This document shows positions 24,750-34,243 of a DNA stretch of 64,000 nucleotides, in pieces. The DNA is taken from positions 3,285,001-3,349,000 of the forward strand of contig NZ_CP043028.1 of NCBI RefSeq assembly GCF_008935055.1, given 5' to 3'. Each line of letters opens with the position of its first letter. Positions within the stretch are counted from its first letter, which is position 1. Made by a program: the position numbers and the translations under genes. The notes under the pieces are model-generated. The model was not told the DNA's origin, searched no databases, and was given only the letters and a program-made list of their open reading frames with translations. The DNA comes from Pseudobutyrivibrio xylanivorans. GTDB taxonomy: Bacteria > Bacillota > Clostridia > Lachnospirales > Lachnospiraceae.

Positions 24750-26141
24750 TTATTGACCGTCTATGGTCTGGTTAATCTCCGCACTAGATTCATTCAATCC
24801 AGTCTCATTTACAATGTGGTCGCTAATAACATCGACCATATCATCTGTAGGATCATAATTATCCTGATTGTAAAGGAACTGATGAAGCTGCGCTACGTTT
24901 GAAGTAAGCGTACATGGTACAACGACGCTACCTGTTTTCTTGCTGACTGTCTTGGTCTTGAGTGCAAATGGGAATCCTGAAGACTCTGCCATGTTGTACT
25001 TTCCAACCTCTGTAGCCATTCCGATGCACTGTGTAAGTGAAAGGCTGGTAGAAATCTTAGGGAATACGTCATCAGCAATTTTGTTGAGCTGAGAAACGCT
25101 TGCGCCCTTTGCCTTCTCAACGATAAGCTTGATAACATTACGCTGAAGCTCGCTTCGACCGTAATCATTATTAACTGCATATCTGTTTCGGCAATATCCA
25201 ACTACCTGCGCACCATTCATGTGATACATTCCTGGTGAATCAAAGAAGCAATCACTGTATTTCCATCCCTCTTCCTCGTCAGGATAGTAATTAAGGACAT
25301 TTTCAACCTCTGCGATATAACCTGCGAGAGCATTGATATGTGTCTCAGGATTGTCTGTAGAAATCATCTTGCTTGTAACCTCAAGGTCGAGACCGCCAAG
25401 GTCATCAACAATCTTTGCCAAAGCATAGAAATCAACAGAAACATATCCGTCAATCTTGATATCCAGGTTGGTGTTGAGCATCTCGAGAGCCTTCTCAACT
25501 CCACCGTGGTTGTAAGCATAGTTACACTTGCGATAAAGGTCCTTATCCACCTGAAGGTAGGTATCACGCTGAACCGAAAGCATCTTAACATCCTTTGTAT
25601 CATTATTAATAGAAACAAGGATGATGGCATCTGAGTTACCACTGTCAAGATTTCCGTTTGAACGGTTATCTACACCGAAAAGAGCGATGGTGGTGTACTG
25701 ACTCAGAACCTCTGTTGTGGCCTCATCAAGGTTGTTAACCTCGACTGTATCCATATTGATATTGTCCCAATTAACCTTGCCGAACTTGCTCCAAAGGAAG
25801 AATACAAGTGCGAGAATAATTAAGATAACAATCTCGATAACAATAATCTTGGTACGAATCTTTTTCTTACGTGCCGCCTTGCTTGGTCTGCGATTTCTGT
25901 TGTTAGAAGGTCGCTGACCTGTTGGTCTGGTACCTGAAGGTCTTGAGCCCTGTCCTGATGGACGCTGTCTCTGTCCTGATGGTCTATCTGCTGAGCTTCT
26001 GCCTGAAGCTGATGATCGTCTGGTATTGCTTGAAGATCTGGTGCCTGCCTGTCTGCCGTTTGAGCTGCGAGTACCCTGTGGACGTCTTCTAGGAGAATCC
26101 CACTCGTCAATGCTCAAATCGTAATCGTCAAAATTACTCAT
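24750..26141 (-). CDS. LytR-CpsA-Psr (LCP) family protein
   Basis: This 463-residue protein has a long Arg/Ser/Gly/Pro-rich basic cytoplasmic tail (about residues 15-90), one membrane span (IVIEIVILIILALVFFLWS) and an extracellular LCP domain: ALFGVDNRSNG, SDAIILVSIN, MLSVQRDTYLQV, DYGRSELQRNVIKLI. LCP enzymes transfer lipid-linked glycopolymers to peptidoglycan. Its position at the head of the 26-35 kb glycan locus suggests it attaches that polymer. The basic tail is unusually repetitive (RPSGQ/RPTGQ). Confidence 0.95.
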   Translation of the reverse strand: MSNFDDYDLSIDEWDSPRRRPQGTRSSNGRQAGTRSSSNTRRSSASGRSSADRPSGQRQRPSGQGSRPSGTRPTGQRPSNNRNRRPSKAARKKKIRTKIIVIEIVILIILALVFFLWSKFGKVNWDNINMDTVEVNNLDEATTEVLSQYTTIALFGVDNRSNGNLDSGNSDAIILVSINNDTKDVKMLSVQRDTYLQVDKDLYRKCNYAYNHGGVEKALEMLNTNLDIKIDGYVSVDFYALAKIVDDLGGLDLEVTSKMISTDNPETHINALAGYIAEVENVLNYYPDEEEGWKYSDCFFDSPGMYHMNGAQVVGYCRNRYAVNNDYGRSELQRNVIKLIVEKAKGASVSQLNKIADDVFPKISTSLSLTQCIGMATEVGKYNMAESSGFPFALKTKTVSKKTGSVVVPCTLTSNVAQLHQFLYNQDNYDPTDDMVDVISDHIVNETGLNESSAEINQTIDGQ

Positions 26142-26174
26142 CTTAACTACTTGTCTCCAATCTTTTCATATACA

Positions 26175-26205
26175 AAAATTATATGCTGTCATAAACTGAC
26201 AGCAT
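26175..26205 (-). terminator. Terminator of the first glycan operon
   Basis: A perfect 9-bp stem, ATGCTGTCA (26183-26191) and TGACAGCAT (26197-26205), with a 5-nt loop, then ATAATTTTTG on the minus strand. It lies about 90 nt past the GT2 stop. Confidence 0.7.
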
Positions 26206-26296
26206 TATAATTTAGTCTACTCTATGCGTTCTATAATTGTCAAGGAATCTTAATATTTCCGTCATATTTTATAAATCTTTAGAATTTGTTCGAATA

Positions 26297-27811
26297 TTAT
26301 TCGCCCGTTCCTGGCAATATAAAATTATCCATTCCCAAAGGCAGATTTTTATTGTAAAATCTATCACCTTTTTCTATTAAATCACCATGTTTTTCCATTA
26401 ATCTTGCATGCACAGGTGAGATTTTTTTTGTCCCAAAATTCTCATTTTCAACTGCTTCTTCTGACTGATTCTCTAATTCGTTTTCCTGCTCTTTTTCAGA
26501 CTTGGGCTCTTGCTTCTCCACGGCCCTTTCAGGTCTGTTTTTATACCTTGCCACACACTTTGGAACTACCACTGTGCGGAAGCCTCTGGCTCTTGCTCTC
26601 AGGCAGAAATCAAGAAGCGCATCCTCCCCTGTAAGGCTTGTATCAAAGCCTCGAAGCATTCTGAAAACCTTGGCATCAATCATGCAGCATGCACCATCAA
26701 CTGTGCTCACATCCCTTGCCATGCTTCCAAGGCCCTCATAGGTGTCCCTAAAAATTCTCTGGCCGTGAAATGCTGGGTACTGACTGCCATCCTCAGACAC
26801 GATATAACCTGCGTTATCATAGGTGAAGCCCCGTCCCAAAAATCTGATACCAACCACAGCAACGTCTGGTTGAGACAGATAGGCGTACATTTTCTTGGCA
26901 TTATTTCTAGTGATAAACTGAACGTTTTCTTCCTTTATAAATTTGTAATCGCCACTAAAGCGGCGGAAGCTGCTATCGTCATATTCAATGTGCCATTTTT
27001 TCAAGGAAGGATCCACGCGCCCATCACAAAGCACGCCACTTTGTCTAAGGTAAGAAAGAGCCAGTGCAAGATGCTCCTTGCCGCTGTAATTTGCGGCCTT
27101 TCGCTCCTCTTTTGTCATCATCTTGTCAGAGGTTCTCTTGTGATAAAGAAGATATGGGATGTGCTCGATAGGAATCTTTTTGAAGCAGGCACGCAGTAAA
27201 TACTCGTAGACGTAGGCATATTTAGCCTTCTCATTGAAGGTGCCAAGCTTCTTGAAAGCCTCCTTGGAAATACACAGAAAATCACCAATATAATTTGTCT
27301 GAAGTAAAAGCTCCTTATTGAAGCCAGTCTTAAAATGAGGATTGCGTCTGTCCAATCCAATAAGCTCGTCATGATCCGCATAAATGATATAGCTGTTATC
27401 TGAGAGGGTATCCTTCAACGCTGTTTCAATGACATTTCTGTTGCCATCCTCATCTACAATTATACCCTTCAGTTCATCGATTTTTTCATTTATAGCCTTC
27501 AGTGTGTGATAGCTTAATCTGTCATGCTGGCCGATAAAAACCAAGTTGTCACCCTCAGCAAAATGAGCGCCAACATTTAGCGCATAGGCTCCCCCCACCT
27601 TTTTCTTAAGGCGGCGATAGTGAACCTTATCAACAATATCCGGGAAGAATTCCTTGATAGTCACCTCGATTGTATTCGTTGGATTGTCGTCTAAAATATA
27701 CAACTCGAACTCGCGATATTCCTGCTCGTCGATGGACTCAAGCATGTCCTTAAACTGGTCCATATTTGTATCGTGTGTCCAGACAATCAGGGAAAAATAT
27801 GCGCCATTCAT
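26297..27811 (-). CDS. Family 2 glycosyltransferase
   Basis: This 504-residue protein has an N-terminal GT2 domain (YFSLIVWTHDTNMDQ, ELYILDDNP, LVFIGQHDRLSYH), followed by a second, GT2-like stretch (VAVVGIRFLGRGFTYDNAGY, DGACCMIDAKVFRMLRGFD). An acidic Glu/Lys/Asn-rich linker lies near 430-460. The second half resembles the rhamnan-type large GT2 enzymes. Likely adds sugars to a lipid-linked polymer on the cytoplasmic face. It starts 2 nt after the initiating transferase stop, so the two are cotranscribed. Confidence 0.9.
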   Translation of the reverse strand: MNGAYFSLIVWTHDTNMDQFKDMLESIDEQEYREFELYILDDNPTNTIEVTIKEFFPDIVDKVHYRRLKKKVGGAYALNVGAHFAEGDNLVFIGQHDRLSYHTLKAINEKIDELKGIIVDEDGNRNVIETALKDTLSDNSYIIYADHDELIGLDRRNPHFKTGFNKELLLQTNYIGDFLCISKEAFKKLGTFNEKAKYAYVYEYLLRACFKKIPIEHIPYLLYHKRTSDKMMTKEERKAANYSGKEHLALALSYLRQSGVLCDGRVDPSLKKWHIEYDDSSFRRFSGDYKFIKEENVQFITRNNAKKMYAYLSQPDVAVVGIRFLGRGFTYDNAGYIVSEDGSQYPAFHGQRIFRDTYEGLGSMARDVSTVDGACCMIDAKVFRMLRGFDTSLTGEDALLDFCLRARARGFRTVVVPKCVARYKNRPERAVEKQEPKSEKEQENELENQSEEAVENENFGTKKISPVHARLMEKHGDLIEKGDRFYNKNLPLGMDNFILPGTGE

Positions 27812-27813
27812 TA

Positions 27814-29238
27814 TTATTTCGACCCCTTTCCACCAAGTACCACAGCTACAGTTTTAAGTAAGATTCTAATATCAAGTCCAAGGGACCAATTCGCAATATA
27901 ATCTGTATCAAGTGCAACAACCTGCTCGAAATCCTTCACATCACTCCGACCACTGACCTGCCACATTCCAGTGAGTCCTGGTTTGATGGAAAGTCGTGCC
28001 TTATGATGAAGAGCGTAATTTTCATACTCATCCTCAAGAGGTGGGCGTGTGCCTACCAGTGACATATCCCCCTTCAGCACATTCCAAAACTGAGGCAGTT
28101 CGTCGATGGAATACTTTCTCATGAAGCGACCGATTGGGAAAACTCGAGGGTCATTTTCCATTTTGAACATGTTGCCCTGAACCTCATTCTGAGCCATCAG
28201 CTCCTGCTTTCTGGCCTCCGCATCCATATACATGCTGCGGAATTTATAGAATTTGAATTTGCGACCATTCTTTCCAATTCTGGTCTGTGTGAAAAATACC
28301 GGCCCAGGAGATTGAATTTTGATGATAGGAGCAAAAATGATAAATGCAATCAGTGCGAAAACAAGACCGACCAGTGCCCCTGCAATATCAGAAACCCGCT
28401 TGATAAATGCCTGGCGATTGTTGGTTATATGCATGCTAGAAGTTAGCACCACATATCGTCCGTAGGTTTCCATTATCTTGTTAGGCATGAGATTGTCAGT
28501 ATGGATAAGGGCAACGTGAACTGTCAGTCCCTGTTCAACAAAACGTCTTGCCAAATCCTTATGTCCTGCATTTGTTTTGCCATCCAAAAAGACCTCATCC
28601 ACCACGTTGGTTCTAAGATATTCAAATACGCTATCGGCGGTGGCTATGACAGGTACTCCCATAATTCTCTGTCCCATCATGTCCTTGTCTAAAACAGCCA
28701 CACCCTTCACCTTAAATTCCATGTATGGGGTGAGGGCGATGTCTCCGAGGCACTCCTCCACCACGTCCGACTCAGACACTACAATAAGGGATGTCTTGTT
28801 AACATCCAAAATCATCTTGTGCCTGATTACGCGCTTCCAGCTACATCTAAATGTGTAGGAAATCATAATCATGAACAGGCCAAAAAGAGCAAGGGCAAGT
28901 CTTGAATAGAAATATGTGGCCTTCATTGCCTGCATGTAAAGAAGCACTCCAAAGAAATTCACAACAGAGTGCCAAATGGTAGCTAAAGCTTCCTGATATT
29001 TTGTTCTTCGTAAAATTCCCGTGTAAGTCTCTGTGAAAAGCACTCCGGTCAAATCCAGAACTGGCAAAATTGTCGCTAGATTCTGATACAGAGTGTAATG
29101 CTCAAATCTGCTAACGAATATGATTGCCCCGTCGAATTTAATAAAAACTCCAAGGAACAGTGCAATCTCAGCTGCAAGCATATCAAGCAGAATAAAATCC
29201 AGATGCTTGACCCACGACCGTTTCTTTGTCTTGTACAA
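27814..29238 (-). CDS. Polyprenyl-phosphate sugar phosphotransferase (WbaP-type)
   Basis: This 474-residue protein has N-terminal membrane spans (to about residue 135), a CoA-binding-like middle domain (VVSESDVVEECLG, VIATADSVFEYL) and a C-terminal bacterial sugar transferase domain: FTQTRIGKNGRKFKFYKFRS, MRKYSIDELPQFWNVLKGDM, SLVGTRPPLEDE, KPGLTGMWQVSGRSD. It transfers a sugar-1-phosphate to undecaprenyl phosphate, starting the polymer of the first glycan locus. A second, short PglC-type initiator is encoded at 62903. Confidence 0.95.
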   Translation of the reverse strand: MYKTKKRSWVKHLDFILLDMLAAEIALFLGVFIKFDGAIIFVSRFEHYTLYQNLATILPVLDLTGVLFTETYTGILRRTKYQEALATIWHSVVNFFGVLLYMQAMKATYFYSRLALALFGLFMIMISYTFRCSWKRVIRHKMILDVNKTSLIVVSESDVVEECLGDIALTPYMEFKVKGVAVLDKDMMGQRIMGVPVIATADSVFEYLRTNVVDEVFLDGKTNAGHKDLARRFVEQGLTVHVALIHTDNLMPNKIMETYGRYVVLTSSMHITNNRQAFIKRVSDIAGALVGLVFALIAFIIFAPIIKIQSPGPVFFTQTRIGKNGRKFKFYKFRSMYMDAEARKQELMAQNEVQGNMFKMENDPRVFPIGRFMRKYSIDELPQFWNVLKGDMSLVGTRPPLEDEYENYALHHKARLSIKPGLTGMWQVSGRSDVKDFEQVVALDTDYIANWSLGLDIRILLKTVAVVLGGKGSK

Positions 29239-29365
29239 CTTTTTACTTATTCTCCCAATACATTTTTACATTAACACCTATTCCCCCGTAAGGTGTCAAA
29301 ATACTTAATAGTTATTATAAAATATTCTGTATTCTTTTTCTAGATATTATTAAAACCTGATAAAA

Positions 29366-30337
29366 CTATTTATTATCCTGGTCCTTCTCAAGCTTTACAC
29401 CGTCATAATCCAGCTTTCTGGCATGATACTCAATATCCTCAAGAAGCTTTCGATTCTTCGCCATCAAATCCCCCATCATTCCAATCATGATTGCGATGAA
29501 TCCCATCAAAAGAAGTGTACAGCCAAGTATCAGCGACTGAACGTGGCCTGCCCCGCCATCAGTAAAATAGAACACCAAAAATCTGATGATAACCCCGATT
29601 CCAACAACAGACGGCAGGATTGAAAAAAGTGTAAAGGTCTTCAGTGGCTGATACATAAGATATGCCCTAAGGATTGTCACCATGGACTTCTTTACATAAC
29701 CCATCATACTATTGAAAAGTCGTGAGGGTCTAAGCTCGCCATTGGTGCGAATTGGCACGCTGGTCTGTGCAATTCGGTTTCTGCCAGCCTGAACGATTGT
29801 CTCCAAGGTATAGGTGTAATCGTTGGTGACATTAAGGCGCATGGCAGCATCCCTTGAATAAGCTCTGAAGCCTGAAGGCGCATCAGGGATATTGGAGTTG
29901 CTGGCTTTTTGAACAACCCAGCTTCCAAAATGCTGAAGCTTTTTCTTGGTAGGTGAAAAATGCTCTGTGGCATCAATTGGACGCTCGCCGATGACGATAT
30001 CCGATTTGCCATCGATAATAGGACGAACCAAAAGCTCGATATCATCTGCCACGTACTGATTATCTGCATCCGTATTTACGATAATGTCAGCTCCGTTTCT
30101 AAGGCAGGCATCAAGACCAGCCATGAAGCCGTAAGCCAAGCCCTTGTTGCGACGGAAATTCACCACGTAATTAACACCCCACTTACGGGCAACCTCAACA
30201 GTGTTGTCACTGCTGCCGTCGTTGATAATCAGATATTCTATCTCATCAATTCCATCAATGTGCTTTGGCAAATCGTTGAGAGCAATCTCAAGAGTTTCTG
30301 CCTCGTTATAGCATGGAATCTGAATAATAAGTTTCAT
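29366..30337 (-). CDS. GtrB/DPM-like membrane glycosyltransferase
   Basis: This 323-residue protein has a GT2 domain of dolichol-phosphate mannose synthase type (IQIPCYNEAETLEIAL, YLIINDGSSDNTVEVA, NTDADNQYVADDI) with two C-terminal membrane helices (FSILPSVVGIGVIIRFLVFY, ILGCTLLLMGFIAIMIGMMG). Such enzymes make polyprenyl-phosphate sugars for transfer outside the cell. With GtrA (33821) and the DUF2142 protein (32302) it suggests a three-part decoration system, although the genes are not contiguous. Confidence 0.93.
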   Translation of the reverse strand: MKLIIQIPCYNEAETLEIALNDLPKHIDGIDEIEYLIINDGSSDNTVEVARKWGVNYVVNFRRNKGLAYGFMAGLDACLRNGADIIVNTDADNQYVADDIELLVRPIIDGKSDIVIGERPIDATEHFSPTKKKLQHFGSWVVQKASNSNIPDAPSGFRAYSRDAAMRLNVTNDYTYTLETIVQAGRNRIAQTSVPIRTNGELRPSRLFNSMMGYVKKSMVTILRAYLMYQPLKTFTLFSILPSVVGIGVIIRFLVFYFTDGGAGHVQSLILGCTLLLMGFIAIMIGMMGDLMAKNRKLLEDIEYHARKLDYDGVKLEKDQDNK

Positions 30338-30350
30338 TTAAAAATCCTTT

Positions 30351-32192
30351 CTAATCTCTTCCGAAAGAGTAGTCAAATTTAGTAAGGGAAAGATTTGGGT
30401 TATAGTATGGATCTCCAGCCTCATAAACCTCTTTCCACTTAGCCATGAAATCCTCGGTCTCTCGGTCCATTCTAGCCTTTTTCTCGGCATCCTGATGGTC
30501 AAGACCGCGGCTCAACGATTCAAGATGATACCACTGAGCGAACGGTGTGTAAACACAAAGCTTGTTGAGAGCGCGAAGCTTCAGGCAATAATCCACGTCG
30601 TTAAAGGCTACTGCAAGCTCCTCATCGAAGCCTCCCACTTCATCCCAAAGAGAACGCTTTGTAAGAAGGCATGCACCAGTAACAGCCGATAAATCCTGAA
30701 CGCAGGTACTTCTGTAAAAATATCCCACCTGCTCACGACCGCTTCCAAGGAACTGGGAATTGGCCACTCCGCCAAGTCCGAGAATTAAACCTGCATGCTG
30801 CACGGTATTGTTTCCATAATAAAGTCTGGCACCAACTACGCCTACATCCTCACGTCTGACAAAGCCCATCATCTCTGAGATGGCATCGGCATTTATCATG
30901 CGAGTATCATTGTTAAGAAGAAGGATATAGTCTCCCTTGGCATTTGCCACACCGTAATTCACCAACTTAGAGAAATTGAAGCTGCCCTTTGTCTCTGGGT
31001 GAGTCTCAGTATAATTAAGTACCTTTGCATTGATATCACTGCGAAGCTCAAGCTCCTTGTAATACTCAAAAAGCTTTGTGTCATCAGAATTATTTTCAAC
31101 AATAATGAACTCCACATTGGTATATGAATTCGTATTTACGATACTATCTATGCACTCCTGTAAGTCCTGTCTGTGGTTCATATTGGGAATGACGATAGAC
31201 AGAAGCGGTGTGTCTGGCCACTCATAAATAGTGCGATAGTAGCCAAGATGAGTATCCAGCTCCACTCGTGCAGGCACACCGATTCTCTTGTAGTGTTCCT
31301 CCACAGCGCGGCGACCATTTTCGTATGCGTACATCTTTGCCTCCGGATGGTCCGCTGTGGATGCAGGATGAGTACGCCAGTGATACAGCACTCTTGGAAT
31401 GTGATAAATATTGTCACACTGTTCCAAAATCCTAAGGTCAAAATCGTGATCCTGTGCACCGTCAAACTCTGACTTAATGCCACCTGAGGCCTTTACCAAA
31501 TCAGCTCTGGCTACAAACAGGTGGGTGATATAGTTGTGAGAGCAAAGCAAATCAATATTGAAATCCGACTTAAAATGAGGAAGGAAATATTCCTTGGAAT
31601 CCATATCGATTTTGTCCTCGTCGGAATAGATTGCCTGGATTGTATTGTCCTCGTTCAGAGCCTTTGCAATATAAAACATTGCATCTGGTGTGATAAGGTC
31701 ATCATGGTCAGTAAAGCCGATGAAATCTCCTGTTGCAAGCTCCATTGCGGCATTTGTATTGCCTGCGATTCCAGTGTTACCCTCCAGCTTTTTATATACG
31801 ATTCTCTCGTCCCAGATATCGCCAGTGGCTTTCAGGATGATATTGTAAAGTCCATCCTTTGGACTGCCATCCCCAAGGCAAAGCTGCCAGTTAGGATAGG
31901 TCTGAGCCGTGAAGGACTGAATAAGCTCCGTAAGAAATCTCTCTGGTGTGTTGTACAGCGGAATTACAATACTGATGACAGGGTTATACGTAAATACGGT
32001 ATGGCGCTGCTTATCAAGCTCCTCCTTAGTGAGCGGGTGTGCCTTCAAAAACTTCCGGTAGCTATAGTGCTCCTGATCGTGGCCCATTGCCTTTCTGATG
32101 GATTTTGCAACTGTCTGCTTCAGGCCATAATGCTGCAAATACAAAAGGCCCTTTTCTATTTTATTTGTAGGTTCTTTATATTCTTTAATCAT
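30351..32192 (-). CDS. Two-domain family 2 glycosyltransferase
   Basis: This 613-residue protein has tandem GT2 domains. The first is PVISIVIPLYNTPERFL, GFTDHDDLITPD (about 70-280); the second is LLSIVIPNMNHRQDL, FIIVENNSDDT, YILLLNNDTRM, SAVTGACLLTKRSLW (about 325-580). A helical N-terminal segment precedes them. The pattern is that of rhamnan/galactan polymerising transferases, where each domain makes one linkage. It starts 13 nt before the GtrB-like gene and is divergent from the DUF2142 gene. Confidence 0.94.
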   Translation of the reverse strand: MIKEYKEPTNKIEKGLLYLQHYGLKQTVAKSIRKAMGHDQEHYSYRKFLKAHPLTKEELDKQRHTVFTYNPVISIVIPLYNTPERFLTELIQSFTAQTYPNWQLCLGDGSPKDGLYNIILKATGDIWDERIVYKKLEGNTGIAGNTNAAMELATGDFIGFTDHDDLITPDAMFYIAKALNEDNTIQAIYSDEDKIDMDSKEYFLPHFKSDFNIDLLCSHNYITHLFVARADLVKASGGIKSEFDGAQDHDFDLRILEQCDNIYHIPRVLYHWRTHPASTADHPEAKMYAYENGRRAVEEHYKRIGVPARVELDTHLGYYRTIYEWPDTPLLSIVIPNMNHRQDLQECIDSIVNTNSYTNVEFIIVENNSDDTKLFEYYKELELRSDINAKVLNYTETHPETKGSFNFSKLVNYGVANAKGDYILLLNNDTRMINADAISEMMGFVRREDVGVVGARLYYGNNTVQHAGLILGLGGVANSQFLGSGREQVGYFYRSTCVQDLSAVTGACLLTKRSLWDEVGGFDEELAVAFNDVDYCLKLRALNKLCVYTPFAQWYHLESLSRGLDHQDAEKKARMDRETEDFMAKWKEVYEAGDPYYNPNLSLTKFDYSFGRD

Positions 32193-32301
32193 GGTTTCTA
32201 TTATAGTTTCTTTCCACTATTGCCGCAACATTCTCTTCCTTGCAAAGCCCAAGTTTATAGATTACAATGAAGTCAACTATGGTCTGGGGAAGGAATTTGA
32301 T

Positions 32302-33801
32302 ATGACATTTTACGCAGTTATTGGTATCGTTTTGATAATCGCCTTTATGGCGTTGATCGTCCTAGCGTTTCACGCCTCATTGCACAGGAAAATCAGAGGT
32401 CGTTTCATCGCTTCGATTTATATTCTTGCCTTCCTTTACATCTGCGCACAGGGACTGTTCTATGCACACGCCCTGCCAGATTCATCACCGGACGAAATGG
32501 CACACATCAGCTACATTTATCACGTCCGCACCACTCACGAAATCATTCCACATTTTGAAAATATGCACCTTTTTAGCTCACAGCCAATGAAGTGGTCTGT
32601 GAACAACTACGAGTACAATTCCACCTTGATAAACTATCTTTGCCACCCTTCAATTTACTACCACATCATGCAGCTGGCAGGCGGTTTCGAAGAGGTTGAA
32701 CCGGGAGTTGTTGTTTCCATTGATATGTTTAGGCTTAGGTATTTCAGCATGGGAATTGCCGCCATCGGAATTGCCCTGATGCTTTATATTGGATGGTCAC
32801 GCATCGACAGGTCAAAGCCTTGGCTTCACTTGATTTATGCCACCACTGTTACCTGTATCCCTATTCTCTGTTTGGAGATGTGCGGTGTTTCAAATGATGC
32901 TTTTGCATTGATTACAAGCTGTATCTGTGCACTTGGTCTGATTCGTTTTTGCGAAGGGAATCGAACTCAGCTCACTTATATTTTGATTGCCCTTGGCATT
33001 ACTTTGAGTTTCTTGAACAAGATGACAACCGCCATGCTTTGTGCTCTGATGGCAATCATTGTGCTGGTTGCTACTATAGTAAAAGAAAAGGATTTTCGAC
33101 TTTCGCTGAAAAAAGAATTTTGGATTACAACACCACTTTACGTACTACCAGTTATTTATATTATTGTGATTTACCAGCGATATGGTGTACTACAGCCGAC
33201 ACTTAAGGTTATTTCACCTACTGAGTATTTCCAGAATTCCTTCTTTTATGTTGCCGAAGATGAACGCCCTGATGTCGGCGCACTTAGCTACATTGCAAAT
33301 TATTTCAACAACTTTTTTATTTCCTGGTCGGGACTTGTGACTGGAGATTTGTCACTTAGAAAGAGCTCACCTTGGACTATTTCCACACTTCCAATGGAGT
33401 TGCTTTGGATACTGCCTATATTTGCTTTTGCAAAAGAATTTAAGCATGTTGCCGGCAAGCTTACTTTGCCAATCAAGGCTGGCTGGATTTCAGCAATCCT
33501 CACCTTTAGCCTTCAGTTGAAAAAGGCCTACGGCAACTGGGTGAACAACGGCTACACCGGTGGCTCGCAGGCAAGATATTATCTGCCAATGCTATTTGTT
33601 TTTGCACTGGCTGTGGTATTTATTCTTGATGGACTGCTCAAGGAAAATGGATACGACCCTACCACATCCACAACAACAATTTCTGATGTTGACGAGTATA
33701 GAAAAAAGGTTGCATATAATCATTTGATTTACTTCGGTGGGCTGTTATATGCTTTGCTTTTGTTCTACGGGAATTTTCCATTTTTCCTGTTGCATAATTA
33801 A
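32302..33801 (+). CDS. DUF2142-type membrane protein (GT-C-like)
   Basis: The protein is 499 residues from MTFYAVIGIV; the open frame reaches back to 32191, but AAGGAA precedes this ATG. About 11 membrane spans are likely. The first loop holds LPDSSPDEMAHISYIY, matching the acidic PDE-x-xH signature of DUF2142 proteins, and QARYYLPMLFVFAL lies near the end. The layout suggests a GT-C glycosyltransferase using polyprenyl-phosphate sugars outside the membrane. It is on the plus strand inside a minus-strand locus, convergent with GtrA. Confidence 0.8.
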   Translation: MTFYAVIGIVLIIAFMALIVLAFHASLHRKIRGRFIASIYILAFLYICAQGLFYAHALPDSSPDEMAHISYIYHVRTTHEIIPHFENMHLFSSQPMKWSVNNYEYNSTLINYLCHPSIYYHIMQLAGGFEEVEPGVVVSIDMFRLRYFSMGIAAIGIALMLYIGWSRIDRSKPWLHLIYATTVTCIPILCLEMCGVSNDAFALITSCICALGLIRFCEGNRTQLTYILIALGITLSFLNKMTTAMLCALMAIIVLVATIVKEKDFRLSLKKEFWITTPLYVLPVIYIIVIYQRYGVLQPTLKVISPTEYFQNSFFYVAEDERPDVGALSYIANYFNNFFISWSGLVTGDLSLRKSSPWTISTLPMELLWILPIFAFAKEFKHVAGKLTLPIKAGWISAILTFSLQLKKAYGNWVNNGYTGGSQARYYLPMLFVFALAVVFILDGLLKENGYDPTTSTTTISDVDEYRKKVAYNHLIYFGGLLYALLLFYGNFPFFLLHN

Positions 33802-33808
33802 ATACGTA

Positions 33809-33838
33809 AAAAGCTTCTCCTTATGGAGAAGCTTTTTT
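33809..33838. terminator. Bidirectional terminator between DUF2142 and gtrA genes
   Basis: AAAGCTTCTCC and GGAGAAGCTTTTTT around a 4-nt loop, with A and T runs on either side, serve both converging genes. The hairpin overlaps the GtrA stop codon. Confidence 0.9.
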
Positions 33839-34243
33839 ATTCTTAAACACATGTCTTTTTCCGGTGACGTAATTCACCGCGATTACAAACACAGTCATCA
33901 CTACTTTTCCGATGAGCTTTGGCGCACCAACAACTTCCACAAGAAAAATCAATCCGAAGTAATCAAGGAGCATGGTAGCTCCGCGCCAAAACACAAAGCG
34001 ACCAAACTCTTTTAAGAGCTCTAGGAAGTTAGCGCAGTGGCTTTTGAACACAAAGTTCTTGTTGCAGATATATGCTGTGAGCTTTACCGTAATCAATGTG
34101 ATGATATTGGCAATGCGATAGGCCATTCCAAAATGCAACAGAATATCAAACATCAGCACATTTTGGATGCTTGTCAGCACACCGAAAATTGTGTAAAGCC
34201 CAGTTTCTTTATTAACTAATTTCTTGTAAATCTTTTCTATCAT
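33821..34243 (-). CDS. GtrA-like flippase
   Basis: This 140-residue protein has four membrane spans and GtrA hallmarks: FGVLTSIQNVLMFDILLHFG, ANIITLITVKLTAYICNKNF, VFKSH and a C-terminal NYVTGKRHVFK. GtrA-type proteins flip polyprenyl-phosphate sugars. It starts one nucleotide before the end of the acyltransferase gene, indicating coupling. It probably works with the GtrB-like enzyme at 29366. Confidence 0.92.
   Translation of the reverse strand: MIEKIYKKLVNKETGLYTIFGVLTSIQNVLMFDILLHFGMAYRIANIITLITVKLTAYICNKNFVFKSHCANFLELLKEFGRFVFWRGATMLLDYFGLIFLVEVVGAPKLIGKVVMTVFVIAVNYVTGKRHVFKNKKASP

Noticed and set aside
24666..24750. glmS ribozyme upstream of glmS
   Set aside because: The gap is only about 80 nt and is taken up by the preceding terminator, leaving no room for the ribozyme core.
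26510..27199. 229-codon plus-strand frame
   Set aside because: Antisense shadow of the GT2 gene; composition is Cys/His-rich and not protein-like.
31521..32270. 249-codon plus-strand frame
   Set aside because: Mostly antisense to the two-domain GT2 gene, with no matching family and no ribosome site.
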